Of a DNA stretch of 64,000 nt, positions 1-12,990 are shown piece by piece (position 1 is the stretch's first letter; every line of letters starts with the position of its first letter). The DNA is taken from NCBI GenBank assembly GCA_013396915.1, contig VWZL01002601.1, positions 78,559-142,558 of the forward strand. The letters run 5' to 3'. The notes under the pieces were generated by a model, which saw only the letters and a program-made list of their open reading frames with translations, was not told the origin of the DNA and did not search any database. The DNA is from Stercorarius parasiticus. Taxonomy: Eukaryota > Chordata > Aves > Charadriiformes > Stercorariidae. The position numbers and the translations under genes were made by a program.

Positions 1-3000
1 TAATATCTTAAGCTGATTTTACTTGCAAGTATAGTCCCCATTCCTGAGTCAAATGTGCCAGAGGACTCTGCAGTTCATTTCCACAATATGTCATGACACT
101 ACTAAAGTCATTGTACTAGTGGCCTTTACTTTTACAATAAATCCCAGACATCAATTATATACTTAGAATATAAGAGATGTTATTTGTGAATATGGAGATT
201 ATAATATAGATGCATTTTTCCACAAAAAAAGAACTTTGTATGCAGGTATGAGTAGTGACTTTCAGGGACTGAGTTAACGAAGTACTTGAATCTGTACTGG
301 ATCAGGATCTGGGCTGGTGCTGCCTGTTACTTTTTACAGAGGTTTAAGGTGTACAAGAGGCTTACTTTTCTTTAGTAGCCCTGACATTGCGGGTAGTCAA
401 GCCCAGCACTTCCCAAACAGGAGCTGACCTTAATTTCCACTACTACTTTTCCCCATGCCCCCCAGGCCTGAGGACTCAGCACACTTTACCCCGTGTAAAA
501 TGCTGTTCTGCAGGAGCTTGGCTCAGCCTTGGGTTTGAACCTCCACTTCAACCATTAAAGAGCAATTGGGACTGGCTCTCAGGAATATGATGTCTTCAAG
601 GAGGATAAAGTACATCTGTCTGGTGTTGCTGGTGCCCCATTTTAACTGGCAGCTGACATTTAGACATCTATAGGCTGTCCATCACAAAATAATTCTGGGC
701 TATCATCCTCACTGGTATTTTTTTTCTTTCTTTCATTTTTTTTAAATCTGACTAATTACCTTAGCTGACATTCTCTTCCAGGTTAGAAAAATCTTAACTA
801 GGATGATTATTGAGTTGTGTTAATTGTGGGCAGTCTTCCTTGTGCACAGCCAGTAAGAGGGTTGTAGTAAAGCTCTTTAGGTGCAAGCCAAAACAAGTTG
901 GTGATTAAGAGCCAGTATCCTTGAAATCAGCCTTTCTGCTCCCTGAAATTGTGCTTTCCATGTTATATGCTGAGATGCAGGAGACCGGATCCCTCAGCAT
1001 CAATCACGCCAGTGATTTGAGACATGGACTTGAAAGTGTAGCTACTGATCTACAGAATCTTTCTTTCTGAAATCATTACTGCTATGTTAGCTTTCTTTGA
1101 TGGAAGGCAAATATTTCTGCTTTCCCCCAAATTATTATCAGATGGAAGGAATAAATCACAAGAGAAATTTTTGCATCAAAGCTGCTGAAGCCAGCTGTTA
1201 TGTGGAATTCAGAGAATATCTACTTCTGTAGCATGGATGTGAAAGCTGTTTTGTCCAAATGTAATGGCAGCTTGAAAAGACAATTACAGAATCATTAGCT
1301 CAGATTTTCAGCTGTTTGACTGATTTATTTTTTCGTAGGCAGTTAGTAGATTAATGAAGGAGCAAGCAGTTTGTAAATCCCTGGCCTTTTGGAATTTATC
1401 TCTGATGCACATAACCATGACTGTAACTTAGTGAAACTACACCTCTATTAGTGGTTTTCACATCTGGATCATCTTTGCCCAGTCTTACAGCTTATTACTT
1501 TATTTTGTTACCCTGTTTGAAACTGATCATTTCAGTAGCTGAAAATAGGTTTAAATACTTCATATTCTGTAGAACCGAGTTTGGATTGCTGTGTTGCCAA
1601 ATAATTGAATATAGATTAGTATCAACTTTGTTGCAATAACAGCAATATTTCTCTTGGATACATGATTATACCATGGGACCTTGTACAGCTTATTTCCTCA
1701 AAGCTTTCCATTAGATCACAAGAGTTCTGTGCAGAGCGTTACTGTCCAGGTTTTACCGGTACATTGAGCTGCTTCAGTCTCTCCAGCAATGCAAAAGGAC
1801 TGGGAAGTCACTTTAATCATGCTCCTGAGGATTTCTAAAGAGCAGTTACAACAAGGTCTATTCCATCCTCTTCTTTCCGTGGAGGGAAGCACTCCCAGCT
1901 CTGGCTGGGCTGAAGCGTTGGTGTTTTATAGCTCTGGCATCAGGGAGGACTGGGGCTCTGGCTAGCTGAACAGAGCCTTGCAATCCTGGAGGGAAGAGAA
2001 ATATGCCTTCTGACTGGAAGCCTTTATCCCCCAAAATGATGGTACATCCACTGAAAAAGGAGACGGCAAGTATTCCTCCTGTGTCACAGGGACAGTGGAT
2101 TGATCTAGCTTTTATTTTTTCCATGTATGGAAATTCTTTTCAGGTGAAGTAATTTTAAGATCCTCAAAGTATTAGCTCCTAGACTGCAGTCTGCTGTTGA
2201 CGGTACCTGCAGTATCTGTTATCCAAGAAGCAAGAATTGTGTATGCAGTGCAAGTTACCTTTATAAATGAAAGAGATCTGCTAATTGGAGTTTATCCTTG
2301 GGATTTAATACATGTCCCTAAACCAAAGTAGATCTCTTGGGCCTTGTGCAGAATCATGCTGCTGTTAATAACTGTAGTCTTAGGCTCTCTGAAGACCTTC
2401 TTGTAACCCTACAGAGCAAAACTGATACTGCAAGTCCTTTGTATGGATTGCTTTCTCTCACTGTGCTCCACGGCTGCAGCCATCAGGTTTCAAGATTGGA
2501 AGAAATGTCAGTGGGGTGCAATTATGTGTGGTACAAATATAGACTTCCAGATGTAGTAGTATAGGAGGAGCTGTAAAAAAAAAAAAAATCAACCCGTTGG
2601 ATTCCCGAAATCTTCAAACAGGAGGAGTTAAATATTTCAGAATGAGGACTAAGAATATTTTTCTTAATTAAACTGTATCTATTGTTCTTCTGTGGTATAA
2701 ATCATATTCCTGCATTTCAGTGGGTTTAGTGTCAGTGGGTTTGCATGCTACCGATGCTTACTTTTGTCCCATTTCCCATCAAGTAAGAGCAGCTACAATC
2801 TGAAATCTTGAAATATCCTTCCTGTCATCTTTAAGTAGTAGCGCACTTTGCAGTATAGGGAATTTCTTGGTTATGAGCTTAAAATCAATTATTTGAGTGA
2901 GTAGTATTAACCTGAGGATTATTTTCAAAGGAAAAGCGTGTATAAAATAGTGTTTTTAGAGATAAAGCAGTTGGTACATGGCTTGCAAGTAATTATCATT

Positions 3001-6000
3001 AAAATGATACATGAGTGTTTTTGTGGATTTTGTTGACTGTTTTGTGTCGATCTATTTGGAGATCTATATTATAGGAAGAGTTGCACGTATAGAATTAAAT
3101 TATATCCACTTCTATGGTGGAAACTACCAGCAATGAGAGTGACCCCTTTCTTCCAGCTGATATTAAAAATGTTCTTTGATGTGATGGGGATTACACAAAT
3201 GCTGTGACTCTTTTATAAAAGCTTGAAAGTAGGTGAGATTCTGCTGCTGTGGCTGAGAAAATATTATTATTTAACATCAGAAACTGTGCCTGGCACTATT
3301 AAGAGGGTTGGTTGTCTTGAATTCATTTGAATTCTTTATCATGACAGTTTGTGCTACTAATGAGGTGCTATTGGGAGTGAAAGCCATTTGGAAGACTTGC
3401 TTCATCAGCCATTTTGCATGGCAATGAATCCCCTTAAAGCCTGGGGACAGAGGATTTGCCTTTCCCTCTCTTTCATTGAATGAGACCCCTCACTCGCAGA
3501 AGCTGCAATTGCAGAGCTGTGCCTGAAGTGACTCTACTGTACTGTACACTTACCTTGAGGGTGTGGAGTTAGAATAAAACCACTTTGGGGAGGAAAATGC
3601 ATATGGTCTTTCATTCCAAAGTTACTCAGAAAAGGATTTTACAACCACTTAACTTCAAAGCAAATGCAGGAGAAAATACTTTAAGTAATATGATTTTTAT
3701 ATGTATCGTGCAGCATCATCTATGCCACGCCATCTTTTCTCCCAAACCCGTACTGCTGCTAGTTTGTACTCTCCTATGGCATGCCCAGCACATGTGGGTT
3801 TATATTCAAAAAAGCTGGGTTCATTTTCCTTCTGAGTAATGCCTTCCATTCTCAACTGTTTCCCTGAGGGGGGTTGCACAATACAGTGTGGCAGAGCATG
3901 GTCCTAAAAGAAAAGCCTTTTTCTTACATTCCCAGTCAGTATACCATGCAAAGAACAGATAGAAATTTAATCATTTGTAAAGCTTGTCTGATAGGCTGTC
4001 ATGTTCAACTCTTAAATCAAAATGGCTTTTGGGTTTTTGTGAGGTTTCTTGTTTGGGTTTTTTTTGCCCAATGCTAACAAAAGTCAGGCTTTGCAAGGCG
4101 AGGGATATGTGACAGCTCTGCATTGCACTAACACTAGCAAAAGCAGCTCTTATGAATGTGAAAGGAAAAAATCTTTGGCATTGGATTACAGCGGCACCAT
4201 CACAGTGACCTATATTCTTCGTTATCTGTTTTAATATTCCCTCTGAATGCACCAGACATGATAACCGAAAAGCAAAATGAGCACAAAGCAGCATCTTGCC
4301 TGACAACAGCACTACACTGTGTCCAGAAGCACCAGCCTGAGCCTGCAAGCTGTTGTCTTTTCCCTCCTGAGACATTAACATGAACCGCAGCGATCGTCAG
4401 GTCACTCCACACCTGGTCAGAGGCAGGCCACCTTTCCCCAGGTCCCACTGAAAGCCGGTAAATGAATGATGCTGCTCACATTTTTACTTTATTTTTTATA
4501 TAATGCGAACAGGAAGTGGTTTTCAGCGCCTTTTCGTCTAAGAGCAGGGCAACTACTTGTTGAGCTCACCTTGTGATGTGATTTGCAGGCTGATTCACTT
4601 GCTTCTATTTCTACATAAACGATGTGAATGAACTACCTGATATAATTAAGGCCTGGGGTATGGATATCCAGTCTAAAGAGGCCTTCAGGGTTATTGCAGC
4701 TGAGCTGTAGCATTCAGAGGGGGTTGTGCTGCATCAGCACCTGAGATTTTATTATCAGCTGGTATCATTTGATTCAGCTACATTTATTTCACCAGGACTC
4801 TACAGATGTCTGCAAAAGGATACCTGGCCCTAGATGTTAAACAAACAAAAATCTGTCTTCTGATCAAGGTATGCTGCTGCAGTATCTATTTGGATGGATT
4901 TTTCAAGGGGATAGCATTCTGGATATCCACTGATCCTCCGTGCTAAACTTGAAGTTCTTTCCACAAAATAGGCATAAGAGAAGTAAGAGAAAAAATTCAA
5001 GTTTATTTTGGGAGGGAAGATGGAGCAGGGGTTGGAAGCAGCTTATAGACACTGAGTGCTTTCACTGGCAACAGCTTGCCTAAATATTTCTAATTGATTG
5101 AGCTTGAGGCAGAAACTCCATGTTGGGCATTTAAGCCCAAAAGGCTTAAATGAGGAGAACAGCAAACATAGGCAAATCTGATACGGCACTCTATCATGCC
5201 TGACAGCATTAATAACTGGCAGAGATATCTAAGCAGGGTTCTGCCTAAATATAGCAGCTCTTTAGTGCATGATACTCAGGTTTTCCATGTCAGGATAAAC
5301 CCGAACAAAAACAGCCCCAAAGGAATCAGATCAATTTCAAAATACATATTTTCTGTCTTGTACTAATTTATGTGGCCATGTTTGTGCTGCTTTAAACAAA
5401 AGTTCAATTTCAGCCATCTTTCAGCTCCCAAGTAACTTTCAAAATCCTTAAGTAGCATCTTTTAAGGAAATTGTAGCAAGAATGAGTACTTTACAATGCT
5501 TCAGACTCCATCTAGCTTCATCTTTTCTCAACTAATAAGGCAGGCATGTTTTCAAGGACTATGCTTCCAAATCTTCCATTTTTTTAAAAAGTAATTGCCA
5601 ACAGAGAACTACATCAGAGACCAATTCTTCATCTTTAATTATTTAGGAGAGAGACTACCATCAGCAGGGGCCTGAGCACAGACACAGCAATCGCATAGTA
5701 ATCACTAGGTCCAGTGTCTACTGTGGTTTGTTCACAGTAAAAAAAACTTGAGCACTATCCATTACAGATGTGTCTGCAGGATGTTCAGGACAGCTTTTAA
5801 TAGGATGCGATCTCTTCTGCCTAGGCAATGAAGCTGTTTCGGCTGGCAGTGAAAAGAAAGCCGCTCTTGGAATACGGTATGATTTCATTTTTTCAGATGC
5901 AAGAAGACTTTATTCTTGAGAGGTCCCTTGCCGCCTTCTTAACTTCTTCTTGCTAAATTTCTTATTGTCTTTGCAAACTATCCCATCTGGAGTCCCTGAT

Positions 6001-6240
6001 CCCAATGAGGTGACAAATTTGCAGCTGTAATTTATATAGCTATAGAGCTGCAGTCAGTTCAGGAGAGGCTTACTTTGAGCCTCTGTGGGGACTAGCAACC
6101 CCAGGAAAAGGAGGGTTTTTTTAGGGAAATCAAGGCAGAGTTTGTATTTGGAAAATAGGTCAGAAATTTGTGATAAATACCACTAAATATGAACTATCAG
6201 AAAGTCCTGATCTGAGCGGTCTAAATTTTGTGGTACAAAC
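1..6240. other. Unique non-coding DNA, no gene seen
   Basis: AT-rich single-copy sequence with stops in all frames. The longest open frame is 136 codons on the minus strand (3971-4381); it overlaps other unrelated open frames and resembles nothing I know. Landmarks are a T-rich patch near 718-747 and an A14 run at 2575-2588. I see no splice-bounded coding exon, RNA gene or mobile element. A stretch at 4500-4760 has a less repetitive, mixed composition that could be regulatory, but nothing specific supports this. Intergenic or intronic DNA is the simplest reading. Confidence 0.65.
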
Positions 6241-6297
6241 CACAGAATCATAGAATCTTTGTGGTTGGAAAGGACCTTTGAGATCGAGTCCAACCAT

Positions 6298-6310
6298 ACA
6301 CACACACACA
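6298..6310. repeat. (CA)n microsatellite inside CR1 3' UTR
   Basis: A short run of about six and a half CA units lies between the CR1 3' terminal region and the ORF2 stop. It probably expanded from CA-containing sequence already in the element's 3' UTR. Confidence 0.9.
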
Positions 6311-6336
6311 GAAAAAAACTCCTACAATCTCTGTCA

Positions 6337-6719
6337 CTAGAGCATGCCCTGAAGTGACAAATCTACACGTTTCTTAAATACCTCTAGGGATGGTGACTCA
6401 ACCACCTCCCTGGGCAGGCTGTTCCAGTGCCTGACCACTCTTTCAGTAAAGTAGTTCTTCCTAATATCTAATCTAAACCTCCCCTGCTGCAACTTCAGAC
6501 CGTTTCCTCTGGTCCTGTCATTATTCACTTGGGAGAAGAGGCCAACACCCACCTCTCTACAACCTCCTTTCAGGTAGTTGTAGAGGGCAATGAGGTCTTC
6601 CCTCAGCCTCCTCTTCTCCAAACTAAGCATGCCCAGTTCCCTCAGCCTCTCCCCATATGGCTTGGTCTCCAGACCCCTCACCAGCTTGGTAGCTCTCTTC
6701 TGGACCCGCTCCAGCACTT
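6337..6719 (-). pseudogene. CR1 ORF2 C-terminal fragment (reverse transcriptase polyprotein)
   Basis: About 126 codons on the minus strand are open up to a TAG stop at 6337-6339. The family protein is an endonuclease/reverse transcriptase that copies CR1 RNA by target-primed reverse transcription. Only the extreme C-terminus is present, so the endonuclease and the catalytic reverse-transcriptase motifs are missing and this copy cannot be active. Recognisable segments are [45 protein letters not shown] and [16 protein letters not shown], all hallmarks of bird CR1. There are no internal stops or frameshifts. No genuine start exists; the frame simply runs into the N at 6720. A host gene is excluded by the adjoining CR1 3' terminus. 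Confidence 0.95.
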
Positions 6720-6720
6720 N
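6720..6720. other. Ambiguous base N at the CR1 5' junction
   Basis: A single N separates the CR1 fragment from unrelated AT-rich sequence. It may be one uncertain call or a collapsed gap. Because CR1 similarity ends exactly here, the junction should not be trusted as the true insertion boundary. Confidence 0.9.
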
Positions 6721-9700
6721 TATATAGTTGCAGCAGGGTTAATAGTGTCAACATGATATTTGCATTAGCTAGCTAATTATTTAATTCATCTGCATGTTAA
6801 ATGTCTAATTTTTATGTTAATTGTGCATATTTCTGACAAGGAAAAAGTAACATCTGATAGTGACATTTAGTGTCACTTGAATCTAGCTAACATTGAAGTA
6901 ATAATTTCCATTCTTTTACTAGGGCAGGCTGAAAATAGAAGCGTTCAGACTCTTTGCAGTTTGATAGTGATTTGCCCCTCTTCATCCATGTTCCACAAAT
7001 GCAGCGTAGGGACAGGCAGAACTCGCTCTACTTTGTCTGGTGGCCCTGTGCCACCTCTGTCCTTTTATTTTCTTCTAATGCTGAAAATCCAAGGATATGC
7101 TCTTTCTTCTCATCTTCACCCTGCCCTCCATTTTGCACTCTCTTGTCAGCTAGAAGGAAAGGATTTTAAAAAAACCAACCAACAAACAAGCAAACAAAAC
7201 CAACTACCAAACAAACAATAAAGCAATCTGTGTAATTTGCCAAAACCCATAACTTAACGATTGTGTGTTGTCTGGCTTACTAGACTTGGGTTTTACATCA
7301 CATTATTTTAAAGCAATTCCTCAGCGTTTGCTAAAATGTTAAACTTGGTGGAGATCTCGGGAAATAGAGTTCTCTCATATTAGTAATTAAATGGCAACAA
7401 ACCCTTTGCTTTTGCTGCCACTTTCATAAGAAGAAAATAGCACAAGGTGGCTAGTGTGTAGGTTTGTTTGCAGGGCATGAGCTGCAGAGAAAGATTAGTT
7501 GATCTGAAAGCCTGAGACACATAAGTGATGGATGATTTTCATCTCTGATGCTTTGGTTCAGCAAGGCACTTACACATGTGACTAACCTTAAATACCTTGG
7601 ACAAAATCATTACTCCACAGAAGTCAATAAATTGAGCTCGGGTTCCTTCAGCATAGGCAGTATATCATCCACTGCATGCACTAGTGTTCCTCGCCAAACA
7701 GCAGCCAAAATGTATCATGTTGGAAGAAGCATACTGTGTATTGTAAGTTGGCGTGTATATAGAGATATTTATCTACACTCTGAACTATTGGGAGGGACGA
7801 GAATTCTCATAGTTTATGATATCTTAGAAGGTTATGAATATTCTTTCCGCAAACAGTAGGTAAGATATATTGGTGCTGTAAAAGAGCTTTGTTTCATTGA
7901 TTTTGATGAGTCTGTGCCAGTTTGGTGAAGGACAAGATAACTTTTTGAATTTTCTCCTGTCCCTTTCCTCCTTACTTTTCCCAAAAGCTACTCAGAGCAG
8001 CCAATGGGAAGAGCAGAGCCTGAGTTACGCCTCTGGCATAGACGGCAGCCCGTGAGCTGGTGACAGCACAGCCCCCAGCTCCACGGCTGAGTAGGAGGCT
8101 GGCGGTGTTATCCAAGAACCAAGTAGGGTCTTGGGAGATCTGCTGTCCACTTCTTTCTGCATCAACCACTGCCACTGACTCAGCCCTTAGTATCTTAGTC
8201 GCAATACCACGTTGGGCACCTATGTTTCCTGACTTGGAAAAGTTGGTTTTGGTGGCAGTAAGACTCATAAATGTGTTTGACATCCAGAGGCATGAGGTGT
8301 ATCCTAAGTGTGCAGGATGATGCAAATACTTTCATTAACCAAAAGAAAGTACTCCAGAAAGAGGATATATGAAGTCTTACCTCTCTCCCAGGTAGAAGTG
8401 CTTACTTACAGCTTGACTTAATATGTCTTGGAGAATTACAGTCTAGAGCTGTTGCTTCTTAACACCTCATTTGTTTTTCTGATTATGGGCAATTGGATTA
8501 CTCTCTCTTAAAGCAGACAATGGCGTTGTCTACTTTTTTATAATGACCTAAAGGACGCCCTAAGAAAGTGGGAGACTTGAAGCTCTCTCTCTTGTTTGTG
8601 TCTCCAGAAGGGTGTCTTACAGGCACTATAATAAATCATCTCTTGCCACCATGCTGCAAGGAGTACAAGAGTAGAGAGGACGAATGAGAGAGCTGGACTA
8701 AGAATACAGGAATATAACTCTGTACTCCACTGATGAGATACTTGCTGGGAGGGAAGCAGTCCTGGGTTCTGGACTCATGACAGCTAGCTGTGTTAAGTCT
8801 GGAATGACAGGAGCAGAGGTAAAGTTACATTGATGCTAGCAACTCTGGAAAACCCACCCAAAAGGGACATTTGCATTGCGTACAAAATATGCATAGTTCG
8901 AGACAGTGATTTAGACAACTAAGAAGCTTCATTTTTGAGCTAGCATTTACCGATGAGTTATTGACTGTATCTATACCTCACTGAAAAGAGCTCCAGCTAG
9001 AATAATTTGTTTGCTATTGACAAGTACTGCGGTTGAAGTAAATTAATTTAGTCAAGCTCATCGATTTTTCACCACTTATGAAGAAGAGAGGTAACATTAT
9101 CTAGATACTGCAATTGCAAGCCTTCTCTTGAAGGGTCATATTCTACTTTCTTTGAAGGTAATTCAAGAAAGATAGCTGTATGTGTATTTGTTGAATTTTC
9201 CCAAGGAGGAGCCAGTTCTGACACTGTGCTTAAATTAAGGGTGACTTCTTGTGAAGGCTTAAACCTTTTTGAAAATCATGGAAGTTATAGAGATTACACA
9301 ATCTCAACAGAATGAGCAGTCAGTCTGTGAGTAAAACACTAGGAGCCAGGTGTTTTACAGCTTCAAAGGATATTTGTGTTCTGTCTATTGCCTAGAAATA
9401 TGGTGTAATCGGAACTACAGGATGGAATTAATCTCAACATGCCTAAGAGAAACACTGCTCATAAATAATGTCATGCAAGCCTACAATATCTTTCTAGTTA
9501 GAACATGCCTTAGGCCTGTATGAGGTTAGATAAGGTACCTGTGGGTAGACAGTGCTCCAGCATAGAAGGGAAATGGCTGGAGCTTCACTGGGTGCCTCTT
9601 CCTACAGGGCACTTCACCTAAATGCGAAGGATGTCATGTTGCTGTCACTATCTTTTGTTGAATGATGCTACTAGATTGATCCTGCTCCTGCAGTTCACTT

Positions 9701-12057
9701 TGATACACCAGAGTAAGTGTCTTTCTGGTGTGATGTGAAATGCAGTATTTTGTGTAAGGGCAGTCGAATTCTCTGAGCAGAGTTCAGTAAATTGGTTTCC
9801 TGCTTTATTTATACCCCAGTGCTGCATAGCTGTTGCTCTCAAAAAGCCAGCCGCTTTCCTTATTTCTACCCTGAAATCCCCCCTGCTCATGCTATTGTAG
9901 TGATAAAATAGATCCATTATTTAGCTATAGATATCTCAATTATTGTTATTCTTGATGGATCTAGTTCTGTTCTTTGTTACTCTTATAAGTGGGATTAAAA
10001 CTAGCCAGATACTGAATGGTTCCTATATCAATAAAGACGGAGATGTATTTATGTGCAGAATAAATGCAGCTTTGCCCAAATAATACGTGAGTGGAAGAGC
10101 CACGCAAGTTAAGGATGTGCGAGTGGTTAATGCCAAGGACTTAAGGAGCCATTGGGACCATGAGTGATAACCCTAGGTGACTTTCTGATTCACATTCACT
10201 AGTCATAAACAGTCAGGTTAATTTCTGCTTAATTTATTCAAGCTGATTGGAAAAAAATAATGTAAAGCAGTTATTTATCTCTTTTGTGTGGAACTTTCTT
10301 AAGAGAAAAATCAAAGAACCACAATGTAGGCTGTATAGAGTATACAGGAAATGGCCTCGTTAATTACTTCATTTTATATATGAGAAACTATCAAAAATGT
10401 AGGTTGCATCTGGATTTATTAGAAAGGCCAGTCTCTGTTCTGCATTGGCCCCAGTCCTATACAAGTGCTTAGTACTTTATATTTTGTTACTTTGTAAGCA
10501 TTTCTGTAGTGCCATATGGTTTCATATTTTAGTAACTACCTATGCCATAGATTTTTGACACACTTTTTAGTCCTCATCTGTGAATAAAATGGCTAATCTA
10601 GGCAGCGTGGTCATGCTTTAATTGATTACTCAAAAAAACACCATTTTGTGACAAGGGTGATGTAACTGCAATTACCTCTTAGTTAAGTGCGGAAAAGGTA
10701 TGATAACTACTCATTCCCATAGCTAAAGAGTTTAACATGTAGCTGAGAATTATGATAGTGTATGGTGTAACTGCAATGCAGTTAAGATGCATGGATTTCT
10801 AATATGAAAAGTACTTCATATATCAAGTGACAATAATAGATGAATCAGCCATATGAGCTTTCCAATTTTGTTACTTGTACTCTATCAAACCCCAGAGTTT
10901 CCAGCATTGTCACTGCTCAGTGCATAATGCACGGCGCTTCTGTGCTTAGCTGTTTAAACACAGAACTCCTGTAGAACAAGCAAATGTGCAGGGACACAAG
11001 GTGCATTAATAGTTTCAGTGATATTTATACATTTGAAGTGATTTGGGTGCCTCTGATAAAATGATTATTTGTGAGTTTAGGGTTAGAAATCCCAGCTTCC
11101 TTTTTGAAAGTATCTACCAAAGAATATGTATATTGTAAATGTAATTGCTTTGCAGTTGCTTTCATCTTATGATAAAAGTGTGATCTAGAGAGAGAAAAAA
11201 TAAAAATCAAATCAGCTCTCAGATTTCTTCAAGAATGTTTTATTCACATATATAAAGACACAACTTCTACCTGTAGCTTTTACGGCTGATACTAAGAAAT
11301 GGTTTCCATTATAGGTGCGTTCAAAATGTCCAAGTTTAACTCTTGCAGCTAGCAAAACCAATTAATTTTTTTTCCACAAGCAAAAGCAATTTTCTACAAG
11401 TGTAAAGGAAAGAGAGTCCTGACTTCCTTTGGTGCCAAGGAAATGAGAATGTTCTCCCTTTGCACAGGACAGTAAGCGCTGGGTTATTGCCTGGTCTCAT
11501 TGCTGGTGGGGAATCTCTCTCTTCCCTCAGCTGTCTTTGCAGGCTGCCAGTACTGCTGCTGCGGTAGGGAGGTATGGCCAAATTTAGTTTGAAGGCAATT
11601 GGCTCTGTCAAACAGTATTGAAAGTTTCATCCTGAAAGCTTGTAGGGTTGGGTCGTGTGCAAATGAAGGCAGAGTTGCAAAGCCTGGGGCACGAGGGGGT
11701 GGCTGTGCAAGGGAGCACACAAATAATTTCCAGTGTTCCCTGAACTGTAACTGTCTGGGAAGGTATCCCTTACTACTTGTAGCAACGTAGAAGCACCCTT
11801 CAGCTGCTTTTCAGGGTTTTGGAGGCATTTTATAAGTAAGTGATATCTGCTTGGCTGCCAGCAATTTTCTTTGCAGTGATAGGAAAATAATCAATTTATG
11901 CCAAATTGAATTTGAATGTGTTGAATTTAGAGTACAAGGGCTCCAAATAATCAAGCAAATTAGAACAAAGACTGATTAGAACGCAGACAGGTGCAATCAG
12001 ATCCAAATGCGCTCTGCTCAATGGGCAAAGAGATCAGATCAATAATATTGTGCTGCA
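6721..12057. other. Unique non-coding DNA with an A/C-rich tract
   Basis: AT-rich sequence without recognisable genes. The stretch at 7166-7220 is low-complexity A/C (AAC, CAAA units), a common avian composition. The open frames at 7972-8325 (minus) and 8060-8320 (plus) lie on opposite strands of the same segment and match nothing known to me. The segment at 6721-6840 is rich in TAAT/ATTA cores. Nothing else specific is seen. Confidence 0.6.
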
Positions 12058-12122
12058 GGGAGGAGAGGGGAAAAAAAAAAACCAAAAAAAAAAAACAAAC
12101 AAACCAAAAAAACCCCAAAAAC
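12058..12122. repeat. A-rich low-complexity tract with C interruptions
   Basis: Runs of A interrupted by CC, CAAAC and CCCC, following a short G-rich lead-in. It gives long but meaningless lysine-rich translations on plus and phenylalanine-rich ones on minus. It could be the decayed tail of a retroposon, but no retroposon body is recognisable upstream. Confidence 0.85.
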
Positions 12123-12810
12123 GTTTGAATCCTAAAGCAACTGCAAACTTGCCAGACCAATTTTTCTTCACCACTTTTGTCTCCTTCTGCAGTGACCAGG
12201 AACAGCATAGAGCTCCCATACCACAGCCACTGACGTGCAGGGACACGCTGAGGGGGGTACAGGGTGGAAACAGATATGCAGAAGGGGAGTTAGCCAAGCG
12301 TGGGTGTCCTCCAGGTTGGCATCTAAATTGTGTCTACCAGAAGCCGTGTTGTAGAGAGAGAGAATTTGTATGGCGTCAGGAATAAGCTGTTTACCATTTT
12401 ATTTGGAAAATGGTATGACCTGCTCTGTTTTCACATTTGTCTTTGAAGATACATAAGTAGTAATCTTAGTCTGCTCCAGAGATTTTTCTGGAGCTTATTC
12501 ATACTGTTAGCTTTCTGGACAACACTGCTACATTCCTTCCATATCTGAGGCATACAAATCTTCAAGAGCTATTAGTGGACCAGTATATTAATTCAGTAGT
12601 TGCTGAAAGAAAGATGGAATGCAAATATTATAGCTCCCTGCTACTCTAAGTGGACAGGAACAAATACATTCTTTTCCTTTGAAATCCTCATTAATTTCTT
12701 GATCTGTTTGGGTACAACAGTGACTTTTAGTCTCCAAACATCAGAAGCGTTGACCTTTACAAAATAGGCACTTCGGTAATTTTTCACGGTATGTTGTCGT
12801 TTGTTGTTCC
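12123..12810. other. Unique non-coding DNA
   Basis: AT-rich sequence between the A-rich tract and the first copy of the 180-bp repeat. No coding exon, RNA gene or mobile element is visible. Confidence 0.6.
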
Positions 12811-12990
12811 AAGTCCAGACCCTGTTAATTCTAGTTTATATTTATATTAAGGATTTATATAAGGAGGATTTTTTCACTCAAAAAAAACCACCCCAAAACA
12901 AACTCTTAAAATGTAACCACAGGCTCTTTATGCCAAAACTAAACAATTATTTTTTCTATCAAAGTCTGTCTCTCCCTCAAAATTATCTTA
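12811..12990 (+). repeat. Unassigned about 180-bp repeat, copy A
   Basis: This segment recurs in the same orientation at 18095-18307. Shared blocks in order are a CCAGACCCT lead, an ATTCTAGT block, TATTAAGGATTTATATAAGG-type sequence, TTTTTTCACTC followed by A-rich sequence, the near-perfect block CTCTTAAAATGTAACCACAG plus GGCTCTTTATG, then AAAACTAAACAATTATT, CTATC, and AGTCTGTCTCTCCCTC with AAAATTATCTT. Similarity stops abruptly on both sides. I do not recognise the family. It has no LTR-like TG...CA ends that agree between copies and no CR1 signature. An open frame through the core exists in both copies but is probably incidental. Confidence 0.85.

Larger units (their letters stand above)
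6241..6719 (-). mobile_element. CR1 LINE retrotransposon, 5'-truncated copy
   Basis: On the minus strand this reads as the 3' part of an avian CR1 non-LTR retrotransposon: the C-terminal end of ORF2, a short 3' UTR, and the diagnostic 3' terminus. On the plus strand the terminus appears at 6241-6256 as two tandem octamer-like units (CACAGAAT, CATAGAAT), the inverse of the ATTCTATG end repeats that CR1 carries in place of poly-A. The phrase GGTTGGAAAGGACCTTTGAG just inside is the usual CR1 tail. A CA microsatellite (6298-6310) lies in the 3' UTR. 5' truncation is normal for CR1, but here the break falls exactly at an ambiguous base (6720), so the true 5' extent is uncertain. The intact reading frame suggests a fairly young insertion. 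Confidence 0.97.

Noticed and set aside
12050..12385. Lysine-rich 111-codon frame
   Set aside because: It is translated from the A-rich low-complexity tract.
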